From contig BROE01000014.1 of assembly GCA_036571765.1 (NCBI GenBank), positions 5,346,538 through 5,410,537 on the forward strand: a stretch of 64,000 nt of DNA, written 5' to 3'. Within the stretch, counting starts at the first letter, position 1. Each line of letters begins with the position of its first letter. This stretch comes from Plecoglossus altivelis (taxonomy: Eukaryota; Chordata; Actinopteri; Osmeriformes; Plecoglossidae). A program made the translations under genes and the position numbers. Below the pieces are notes generated by a model, which was not told where the DNA came from, searched no databases, and was given only the letters and a program-made list of their open reading frames with translations. Shown in pieces: positions 1-10,084 of the stretch.

Positions 1-184
1 GAAAGTGAAAAATAAATGTCAGAAAAGTATAGCACAGCCCACAAAACTGAATCACTTGACAACAGATTAAGGTTTGTTACAACACCTTTTGTAAGGGATG
101 GGATTTAACGTAGTAGTTTAAATAATGTAGAAACAGCGTAAGCTTGGGGGCTACTGTTAAATGTTCCAGATGTGATGATCTGAC

Positions 185-2243
185 CGTTTGATCTGGTCCA
201 GTTGTGTGAGGACGGAGTTGACCACTCGGATGGCATCTGAGGGTTCAGTCCCTGCCTGGGATGCCGTCCTTGCTGCTGTCAAACTTTCCACCTGGAGACA
301 CCAGACAACCGCCTATCAAAACAGCTATGATACAAATCACAGGAAAGATGTGAAGAACATTGGGGCCCACTAATTCACCTCATCAATCAAGACAAACACA
401 AGAGCTTCTTTGTCATCAATCAGCTGCTGAATCTTCTGGAACATTTTAGTCACCAGTTTCCCACTCTGCAATGACAAGGCCTTCTTGTTACGAGCCAATT
501 AATCAAAAAGACAGCCAGCTAATACAAGAATATACAGCCCAGGTTAGTGTTAAAACCAGCCAGCTGTACCTCTGAGAACCACTTGGAGAACAAACTGTGA
601 CTGTTTATCTCCACAAACTGCCCATAGGAGTACCTGGCGGGGATAGAAGATAGTAAGATACTGTAGAGAGGGAAGGGTAAGGTGTGATGGGTAAGGTTAC
701 TGCCAGAGTTTCAGACTGCCAATTACTTTGTGAAGGTTGCCTTACCTGTTTGATAGTCTGATTGACAGTTTCTGGGAAAGGGCTTTACATAGAGATGTCT
801 TTCCTGTGCCTGGGGGCCCTAGATGTGGGCATAAATACAGGCAGATATTAGTCTCTGTCAAGAATCAAAATAGATAAGACTTCCAGAGGTGTCATTCATA
901 ATCTAGAAAATACAGGCAATGAGGTGTCAATACTAAATTTACAATTATATTTATTGGGATTTGTATAGCACTTTTTAAAAGCAAAGTTACAGAGGGCTTT
1001 GCATATGCCCATTGAACTGTACTGGAATCAAAATAAACCCACTAGGAAGGCAAGGAAATACTGCTTCAAAATGAGGAATGCATAGTGTTATCACAATTCT
1101 TTCATTATTTACCATGAAGCAGGACGACACGGTTCCATGCTATTAAGTTGCTGTCTACATTTTTGTCTGAGAAGAAGAGTGTTGTGGTGACATAGTCCAA
1201 GAGCTGGGGAGAAGAGACAGCAAAACAGCAATGTGTCAGCAAAAGATGCTTGACTTTTCCCTTCAAGAAATGGAGTCAAAGCAGTTATTTTTACCTGTTT
1301 TTTGACACCATTTTCATAGACAAGACTCTCCCAAATTCCATGAAATTCAGCTGCAAAAACACAAACAGGTCAAGTGAACGTTTTCCCCATGCCTTAGCCC
1401 AAACTCCAGAAAGTTCTGGATGGAGTTCAAGTTATGGTGGCTCCAGTTCACCTGCCGGAAGGAGCCAGTGATTGGCTGCGGATAGTTCCTCCTCCTCCTC
1501 CAAGCTGAGCATGCTTGGTCCGTCATCATTAAGAGTGAAGATGTAGATGGACAGACTGCAGTTCTTTAGGTCCATAGGCTGTATATGGATTCCAAATAAA
1601 TCACAGGTTCAACATCAGTAACATGTCTAGATAATAATTTAAAGACTACTGTCTATTGTTACAGAAGCGTCTAAAACTTCACCTGTCTCTCTGAATCCAC
1701 TATGGCCACCGATGCCACATGTTTGCTGAGGAAGTCTTCATCGAACTCTGACCATTTGTAATTACCAAAAACCATGGAATGGCGGTTCAGCAAAGCCATA
1801 ACATGTGTCCTAATGTCAGATTGCTTTGCAGTGCTGAAATCAGTGTAAGGAAAATTAGGGGAAATTTAGTTTAAGGCAATCAGTGACAATATCAACATTA
1901 AGTTAAGGTATGATAAAGGACAGTCACCCCAGTTAGAGATGGGTGGACTGACAGTCAGATAAAGCTGTAGTAAAATATGTGCAAATATTAGCTCTTAAAC
2001 CTGTGAGGGTCTTCGTTTCTCTCTTGTGAAATAAAGAGCTTCATGCTTACAGTATAAGTGCCATACATCTATTTGTGCCCACTAGCCACAGTTGCTACTT
2101 TCTGTTGTGAGATGAAGACCAATATAGTAACAGTAAACGACGGTGAGATACCTTTGAGATTTGACATGAACTTCTACATGGACGTTGATGAGATTGTTGG
2201 GGTTTTGCTTGAGGCTGCCAACCTCCATCCTGTCACCCTCCAT
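185..2243 (-). CDS. trip13: TRIP13 (pachytene checkpoint 2 / AAA+ ATPase), 5' nine coding exons, partial
   Basis: TRIP13 is a hexameric AAA+ ATPase that remodels HORMA-domain proteins (MAD2 with the p31comet adaptor, and meiotic HORMADs), acting in spindle-checkpoint silencing and meiosis. Coding exons read on the minus strand: 2243-2152, 1833-1683, 1578-1452, 1350-1295, 1203-1113, 818-746, 633-570, 465-379 and 291-185. All have GT-AG junctions and keep one frame (848 nt, about 282 codons). The N-terminal domain includes NRHSMVFGNYKWSEFDEDFL and AANHWLLPA. Walker A is GPPGTGKTSLCKAL near residues 173-184, Walker B is VFVLIDE near 241-247, and the last exon holds the arginine-rich region up to LTQLDQIKR. 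The rest of the ATPase domain lies beyond the left edge. The start at 2243 was chosen because the exon then joins in frame to STAK, as in mammals; a second in-frame ATG lies at 2228. The gene diverges from brd9. Confidence 0.97.
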
Positions 2244-2808
2244 TTCTTTCAAAACATTAAAAACCCTTAATTTTATGAATATTCAAGTGTGATGTAACAT
2301 TCAAATGCGACCGTAAGACTAGCTATCTTATTTAAATTGCGTAACTAGTTACTTAAACAACATAGTTTCACTCAACCTAGTGGACACCCTTGGCCTTCCC
2401 TGTATCGCATTACGCTATCGCTAGCTAGCATACTAATCTTACACTGCAATATTCAAATCAGAAGAAATGTTACGTTCTTACCCATGAAAGAAATGGTTTG
2501 CTAGTTATGCGTCGGCTGACTTGTTATTTTCTTATGAATCTCTCCTTTTGTGAGGTTCTAAAAGCTGTCGCATTGAATACCTTGCATGAATGCGATTTCG
2601 CTTGCTATATCTGTGAACAAAATCCAAATCTACCGGGCAGTGTTGCTGACGCGGATGTAATTGAATGTTCTGATGACGCGGCTGATGCAGTACTTCCGGT
2701 GCTTGCTAGCTTTTGAAATGTTTGTTGTTTGCTAGCTTGCTTCAACATCTTGGATTGTATGACTGCATTAGCTAACAATTAATCGCATCCCAATTCAAAC
2801 AGTAAAAA
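2244..2808. promoter_or_regulatory. Candidate bidirectional promoter between trip13 and brd9
   Basis: Only 565 bp separate the two divergent start codons, so both 5' UTRs and core promoters must lie here unless upstream untranslated exons exist. Near 2645-2700 there are two TGACGCGG half-site-like elements and an ETS-type site ACTTCCGG, both typical of TATA-less housekeeping promoters. No TATA box is obvious. The boundaries are set by the coding regions, and the promoter role is inferred. Confidence 0.6.
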
Positions 2809-5800
2809 ATGGGGAAGAAACACAAAAAACACAAGCCAGAATGGAGAACAGTTGACGGTAAGATGGCATAGAAATGAACGGGTAGTCTTTGATTATTTGT
2901 TCGCACAGATACGATTGAGAAGGTAGCTTATTGCGAGCTAACCGCTAATCAGCTCTCACAGCTGATGATGGTGGGCTGGATCAACCATCAGCAGCAGCAG
3001 CATCATCATCATTAACCTTACTACAGCAGCCAAAGCGACACATATAACAAATCATGTCATTGGGTTTCCAGCAAACAGTGGGCTAACTTAATGAACTTCG
3101 AAACTAGAATATTAACATAGCTTCATACTGCTTTTAATTAGACATGGCACAACACTTTTAGGACAAATTACGGCTTTCCAGTGATGCTCAGTCTACTTGC
3201 ATCCTAATATTCATCGTTCGTCATCACTTTCAACACACAACTCTGCCATGTACAGTATAGATTTTTACATTTTTGTTTTGAAGACACATCATCTGCATAA
3301 ACATATTAATACTCAGGCTTCATATGAATGTGCTACTACTGTTGGCTATGTTACTGAATGTTGGTGTTAAGTGTGGTTTCTGGTTTCAGACTACGAAGAC
3401 AAACCTCTGGAGAAGCCCTTGAAGCTTGTACTGAAAGTTGGTGGAAGTGAAGTCACAGAACTATCAGGCTCTGGCCATGACTCAAGTTTCTACGACGACA
3501 GGTCAGACCACGAGCGGGAACGCCACAAAGACAAAAAGAAGAAGAAGAAGAAAAAGTCTGAAAAGGACAAAGACAAGCATGTGGATGATGAGGAGAGAAG
3601 ACGCCGTAAGGTACAAGTAAAGTGAGGGTTGCACACAAAAAAAAGTCTGCTGGACGCAATATCATTCTCACATCTCTGTTCATTCTGGTTCAGGAGGAGA
3701 AGAGGAAGAAGCGAGAAAGGGAGCAGAATGAAGTAGAGGCAGCTACCACTGCTGCTGCCACTACTGTCTCTGCCCCTGGCACTGCGGTGGCTGTTGAACC
3801 GTTCATGCTGCCAATTGTGCCAAAGAGCATTGGTATCAGTATTGGTATGGAGGTAAGACATTTAATTAATATGGCTGTTAATTACATCAAACAGATTGTG
3901 TGTAACAGTTACACTATGACCATTTTAAGTTCAAGTTTAACAGGACCGCTTTAAGAATTGATCACTCTGCGGATGTGGTGTTTTTTGCAGCTGGAAGAGA
4001 AGAAGAGGAAGAGAGAGAGGTTTGAGATGGCTCCTGAGATGGATGAGTTTCATCCCAGTATAAAGGTGGAGGTGGAGCAGCAAGGAGACAGACCCGTGCG
4101 GTCGTGCAGGACACAGCAGGGTAGGAGAACACCTCAACTCTGCCACAATCGGGTTTCAAAATCTGAGTCAGCTCTGAGAATGTGGGGGAAAACAGTTTAT
4201 CACATTATGATGTGTCAGTTTAAGATGGTATAATGTGTCTTCCACCACACTCTCTGGCTGAGTGTTTACAAAGCCATTCTGTCTCTCTGTCTCTCCCCAG
4301 AGAGCGAGTGCACTCCTCGTCAGCAGCTGCTGGAACACTTCTTACGCCAGCTTCAGAGGTGCGGAACCAAAACACTCAAAATAGATCTTGTTATGGTAGA
4401 CACCTGCCAAAATCCATATCCGTTGAGAGTCCTGTCCTTAATGTTGATATTGTGCTTGTCCTCGCAGGAAAGACCCCCATGGGTTCTTCTCTTTCCCTGT
4501 TACAGATGCCATCGCTCCTGGGTACTCCATGATCATCAAACACCCCATGGATTTCAGCACCATGAAGGACAAGATCACAACCAACGAGTACAAAACCATC
4601 ACAGAATTTAAGGTGACGGTGTTGAGTAGGTTGTTCTCGGCTGAGAATATCCAGATTTCTGAGTCGATTACTTGGAATATAATGTTATGACGATTATACC
4701 TGATTGTTAGGGTTGAATCAATTCACAGATTTTAACGCTTATTTTCTATTTTGGTTTTTCAGGCTGATTTCAAACTGATGTGTGATAACGCCATGGTGTA
4801 TAACCGCCCGGAGACGGTGTACTACAAAGCTGCCAAGAAACTTCTGCACACAGGCTTCAAGATGATGAGCAAAGTAATATGTGCCTCATGGAGGGACTGG
4901 TTTCATGTGTAGCCTGCAGTTTGATTTGAACCTGTCTGTTTAATTTGACATTTTTAAAGATGCTTCAGCTTTTGCAGTACCAGCTTGGCTTCCTATTTAA
5001 TGTGGTATAATTCAATGGTTCTCAACCCTGGTCCTCAGGGACCACCTGTCCTGCATGTTTTAGATGTTTTCCGTCTCCAACACACCTGATTTAAATGCAT
5101 GTTCCTACAGAGGATCCTGCAGGGCTAGAAAAGGACCCATTCAGTGAATGGGTTGGAGCAGGGAAACAAGTAGGACAGAGCATCCGAGAGGACCAGGGAC
5201 CACTGGTCTAATGATATCTGCTTACTGGTTTGTGCATCGATTTGGCAATTTAGATTTTCTATTTAAGTCACGGACAAAGTGGGTAGGATATATGTAGATT
5301 TGGTATCCATGGTGCATCTGTGCTTCAGGAAAAAGTTTCCCTTATACTAAACCCTTTCCCCTCCAAGATTTGCCTCATCATCATTGTCAACACCGACTCA
5401 CCACCATCCCATCCCAACTATCTTACCACTCTTTCGCAAGTTCTGCAGATGTAGTAAAGCCCTGCCCCCTGGCTCTCTTATCTCTGCTCTGTTTGCAGGA
5501 GCGGCTCTTAGCTCTGAAGCGCAGCATGTCTTTCATGCAGGACATGGATTTCTCTCAGCAGGCAGCCATTTTGGGGGACGAGGACATCACAGCAGAGATA
5601 CCGGTCCCTGAGGTTGTTCCCCTTCCTTTGGAGTCTGCCAAGAAGTCCAAAAAGCAGCCGGTCAAAGACATGAAGGAAGTCATCAGGTAAAACTGATGTC
5701 GCATATCCCCAAATCATGTCTGCCTTTTCTCCAAGTGTCCCTGGCGGTGATCGCTGAGCTCAAGTGAACTCCACCGGTGATCTGATCACCTAAGCAGGGG

Positions 5801-8087
5801 TCTCACACAGGACACCTGTGTGTCAGTGTAGAGTAACGATGTAACTGTGTAACCCCAGCTACCTGTTTGAGCCGGAGGGGAACGCCTGTAGTCTGACGGA
5901 CAGCACTGCCGAGGAGCATGTCCTGGCATTGGTGGAGCATGCGGCGGACGAGGCCCGGGACCGCATCAACCGCTACATGCCCAGCTCCAAGGTTCCATAG
6001 CTCTTTCCAGTCATGACAAATGCACAATTTAGATTTAGATTTTAAACATATAACAAAAAGTGATATAAGGAAAAAACTAAACAAGAATAACAGTAGAGGT
6101 ATGCATCAAACTCCTGAAAAGAACATAAGACATGAAAGGCGTATAGCCACTAGATGCATAAGGGTGCTTTACACAGCATTGATTATGTCTACGTACAGTG
6201 TGAGGGGTGGGTTGTATTAACCAGTCTTTGGTCCTGGGATTCCAGATGGGCTACCTGAGGAAAGAGACTGATGGCTCTCTGGTCTACAACGTTGTCAATC
6301 AGCTGGACCCAGATCTGGAAGGTGTGTTTCACAAGCAGAAGCTCTACATCTACATATAGAACTCCTCAAAATAGATTATTTTTTATTTTTATTTTTTTTT
6401 TACAGAGGAGGAGACCCATCCTGTTGATCTGAGTTCCCTTTCAAACAAGCTCTTACCTGGATTAACAACTTTAGGGTTTAAAGACGACAGGAGACACAAA
6501 GGTGTGTAAAGAGTACATTCTACATTTGTATAGACGTTTTTTTTTCTTCTTCAAAGCAACACAGAAAGAGGGAATGAACCCTATTGAGTCGCGTATTAAA
6601 GTATGTATTAATGACAATATGGTATCGCAGTTGTCAACAACCAGGCAGGTAAAGCCGTTGTACTCAACTTATAGTTATGGATCCCTCCTTGCTCCTTGTC
6701 TAGTGACGTTTCTTAGCAGTGCCTACAACACCCAGAGCCTTCAAAACAACTCCATTTACCCGGATCTGCTTCCTGATGAGATGGATGTGCTGTACTCAGC
6801 CTATGGAGATGACACAGGGGTGCAGTGTGCTCTCAGGTACTGCCTCCCGCTCTAGTCTTCTCAGGCCATGTCGGTAGAGCTGTTCAACCTCCATGTAAAG
6901 CCTCGGCCCCCTGTTTGCCTCAGGATCTCGGACCACTGCATCTGTCTTGTCTAAGGAACAATGGCACCTGTTTTTAAAACGTAGTTTCTGCTCTCCATGT
7001 CTCAGCATACAGGAGTTTGTGAAAGGGTGTGGAAGCACCACAAAGAGGCTGGTGGATGGGTTACTGGATAAGATGACTGCTGGAGACCACTCTAAAGCAG
7101 TCTTCCAGATACGTCAGGTACCTGCTTCCTCACATAAGGTGCTGTGCTTACAAGAGCATCTCGTTCCGATAATTCTGATCTCATCGTGTTTTCTGACATT
7201 TTGTTTCAGAAACGAAACATGGCTGTGAAACCAGATGAGACCAAGAACAGCATCTGTGACATGCAGGTACTGAACCGCACACCATGCTAATGCTGGGGTT
7301 CACTATCAAAACTGAGATCTGATAAGGCTTGTCAGAATTGCAACTTTAGCCTCAGTTTGTGCTGTCGCTCGACTCATTGTGCTCTTCTGGTCAGGTTGCG
7401 GACGGAACAGGTCTGGGAGAGAGCGGCTCAGTGCTGGACTTCATGTCCATGAAGAGCTATTCCGACATGTCTCTGGATATCTCCATGCTCAACACGTTAG
7501 GTAAGAGTCTTAAATCAGCGCTAGCTAGAGATATCTCATCATCATTTAAAAGCACCAATACCTTTTAGTAGATAGTCTGACGATCTTCATCATTCTTATG
7601 TTTAGTTTGGTCATCTGTGCTGGTCAGTGGGCCTCTGTGAAGCCCCTTGGTTGATTTGTAAGAAAGGACTAAAACAAATAAACATGTGAATTGGTTTCAA
7701 GTAATGTGCGGTTTCTTGGCTCGGCAGGTAAAGTGGTTAAGAAGGAGCCAGAGCAGGAGGAGGGCCAGCAGCACTTTGACGAGGCGGCCAAGCTGTTGCA
7801 GGAGTTTCAGGATGCCCAGGTGGACCGGGTCGGGTCCAGACCCTCCTCCAACCTGTCCTCCCTCTCCAACACCTCTGAGAGGGACCAGCACCACCTGGGT
7901 AAAGAACCACTCATATTCATATAGAGGATTGATAGTATTACCAGTTTAACAGATTTACTCAGTACTTCTTTTTTTTCTCACCTCAGGGAGTCCATCCCAC
8001 CTGGGTGTGGGTGATCAATCAGAGATGGTTCATGACCCATATGAGTTCCTACAGTCTCCAGAACCAGGTCCCACAGCCAACAGCTGA
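2809..8087 (+). CDS. brd9: BRD9, bromodomain-containing protein 9 (non-canonical BAF subunit), complete
   Basis: BRD9 binds acetylated lysines on histones and belongs to the non-canonical BAF (GLTSCR1-containing) SWI/SNF complex in the nucleus. Coding exons: 2809-2857, 3390-3610, 3694-3852, 3991-4120, 4301-4358, 4468-4612, 4763-4873, 5499-5686, 5859-5991, 6246-6321, 6406-6501, 6704-6836, 7006-7117, 7210-7266, 7395-7500, 7728-7898 and 7987-8087. The frame holds throughout and gives 681 aa. It begins MGKKHKKHKPEW, followed by the family signature KPLKLVLKVGGSEVTELSGS and a long Lys/Glu stretch. The bromodomain lies near 187-290, with IKHPMDF and the acetyl-lysine-binding Asn in YNRPET (residue 268). 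The C-terminal DUF3512-type region includes EEHVLALVEHAADEARDRIN, and the tail has SRPSSNLSSLSN and HDPYEFLQSPEP. Exon 3 (53 codons, phase 0-0, Ala/Thr-rich) has no counterpart in the human protein as I know it. Confidence 0.98.
5019..5208. repeat. Short foldback (MITE-like) element in brd9 intron 7
   Basis: A left arm beginning CTCAACCCTGGTCCTCAGGG, continuing through CTGTCCTGCATGTTTTAGAT and CAACACACCTGAT, is mirrored by a right arm containing CCCATTCAGTGAATGGGTT, GGAGCAGGGAAACA and GGACCAGGGACCACTGGTC. The two arms are imperfect reverse complements separated by a short unpaired centre. I remember this consensus as a very common foldback repeat in teleost introns, but I cannot name its family with certainty. 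It lies between the exons ending at 4873 and starting at 5499. Confidence 0.7.
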
Positions 8088-9060
8088 TCCCTGCACACTA
8101 CGTAGAGACCTTTATAACAACTTGGTGTTAACCACACTGATCATCTTTGATTATCGTGGACAATCTCAGACATGTAGAATAAGAAACTTATCATGATTGT
8201 ACAGATTTTGTTTTTAAACAAACCTGTTGACAATATTTTAAATATTGTATAATATGCCATCTCGAATGTTTGTTTATCCCATGCTCAATTTTGTGCTTTT
8301 TCTTTTTATCATACGTTTTAATATCCAGATGGATGGAATTGTGGAGAGGGCCTCCACAACTTGGTGTGAACTTGTTGTAACACCTGAACTCTGATTGTAC
8401 CTACTTTTGCTCTTTAAATTACCACTACTATCAAACTGGCAGTGCTTTGACTGTCAAAACAGTGATTGCGTAGCGTTATTGTTTACTGATCATTTTGATT
8501 GGAAACGGAGCAAGCATTCCTCGATACTAGCTGATTTAAGGATTTTTGTCTAGTTTGTGTGCAGTTACAAAATCTATGTACAGTACCAACTATTACAATG
8601 CACCGTGCCATATCTGCTGGTTTGTTTTTCAACAGCACAGGCAAGGGAAGTAGTTTATCTGGTATATTTCTGGATTAGTCTCTTTAATGTAAAAAAAAAA
8701 ATCTTATTCTTTTGCGAAATTGAAGTTTGTTGCCAACACGAATGGCGACACTAAATAATCTCATCGTTAAGGGTTACATATTGTCATGGTTTATGTTTGC
8801 TTTTGTCAGCAAGTTAATCGCGAACACACGTTTACAGTGGAATCTTTAGAAAGAAGGAAGTCGAAGAAGTTTCTCGTCTGTTTTTAGTTCCTCAATTGTA
8901 TGTGATGTGACGAGTATAAACTTTCATAAGTAACTCGGTTGTGCAAATGACTCATGTTTTAGCCTTAATTTAAAAAAAATCCAATGCTAAAGATTTTCAA
9001 ATGAACATAATTTGTAGAAATACTCAGGCATTAGCCGAAATACTGCCAAGGCATTTGAGC
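8088..9060 (+). other. brd9 3' UTR and intergenic DNA
   Basis: AT-rich, non-coding sequence follows the brd9 stop. No perfect AATAAA was found directly downstream, so the 3' end of the transcript is not fixed. An A-tract at 8691-8700 and the TAAATAA near 8752 are the only weak landmarks. No credible ORF was seen. Confidence 0.5.
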
Positions 9061-9074
9061 GGACGCGCTTGGAG

Positions 9075-9185
9075 ACTATCGGGCATGCGCAATATATATA
9101 TTTTTTTCAAGCCAGGAGGACGTTTCCATAGCACTGGATCTCTAATATAGTTAAACTTCTGCGACAGCCATGAAAAGCGTACTGG
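9075..9185 (+). promoter_or_regulatory. Candidate promoter and untranslated first exon upstream of zdhhc11
   Basis: GGGCATGCGC at 9081-9090 resembles an NRF1 site and is followed at once by an AATATATATA stretch. About 100 bp later comes a plausible exon end, AAAGCGTACTG|GTACGT, with the donor after 9185. The small ATG there runs only a few codons before a stop, so the exon would be untranslated. The linkage to the zdhhc11 coding start at 10085 is inferred from position and orientation. Confidence 0.35.
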
Positions 9186-10084
9186 TACGTTAAAAAAAAC
9201 AATACAAAATTATCTAGATAGGCTAAGAAGTTTTTTTTTATACCGACTTCCACCTGACCCATAGACAACTAGTCTGCTTTTCCATGAGATGCACGTTATA
9301 AAAAAAATCTGAAACTAATTAGCATGGTGTGACAGTGGGCAACCAAGACATCGCCTTATCCACATACTAGTCTACCTGACAGCTTTGGAAGCCAGGGATA
9401 GTGGCTAAATGTAAGTAAACTTTTCTGGGAAAATTTGACATGATTTTTGACACGATTTTTACTCGAGCATCAGTGCGATTGTGGTAGAGTTAGACGTCTC
9501 AAAAATTAAACGGAGGTATCAATTTAGCTGGGTTTCTCTTGCCACATTTCGTCCTGAGGTTGTTGCATGGACAGTTTTAGTGATTAGGGAACTATGGTCA
9601 CGTCATGCAACACCTCGGACACAAAACCTGCCACTGCGACGAGCGCAAATAAGGAGCCTGCGATTTACTGCTCTTGCTAGGCAACCACATTTCGCCCGTC
9701 ATTCTGCTCAGGAGCCAAAGATAGTGAGTGTGTATGTGTGTGCTTACACCAAAATTAACTCATACTCCTCTGAACATGCAGGACAAATGGGCTCTTGTGA
9801 TGCTACAACTTTCTTCAAGTTTCTGCTTTGGGAAACGTCCTACTTTTGTAACTTCTGTTTAGAGTTGAAGGAACAGGAACAAAATAAGAAAAAAGGTACG
9901 TCGGTTGCTTTTAATATTGGAAAGAGTTCCTGACGCCATTATTGCCTGTGCGTGATGGTAAATATGACAGTAATTTCCCTAACAAATCAGTTAACCTAGA
10001 AATACGTTGTCATGTTGGGTTGGTGGTATGAGGAATGCTGAGGGTTTGTTCACAAAAGATTCCATTCTTTGGCATATGGTCTAG
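9186..10084 (+). other. Probable 5' intron or leader of zdhhc11
   Basis: An open frame spans 9481-9933, but it opens on GTG rather than ATG, has no recognisable motif and stops well before the zdhhc11 start. No matching splice junction ties it to a gene. It is best read as intron or 5' UTR. Confidence 0.4.

Noticed and set aside
959..1030. Repeat-like wording (TTGTATAGCACTTTTTAAAAGC) in a trip13 intron.
   Set aside because: It resembles a fish interspersed repeat, but the match is short and I cannot define its ends or family.
9481..9933. 150-codon open frame upstream of zdhhc11.
   Set aside because: It opens on GTG, shows no domain or conserved wording, and no splice junction ties it to the DHHC gene. 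More likely intron or leader.
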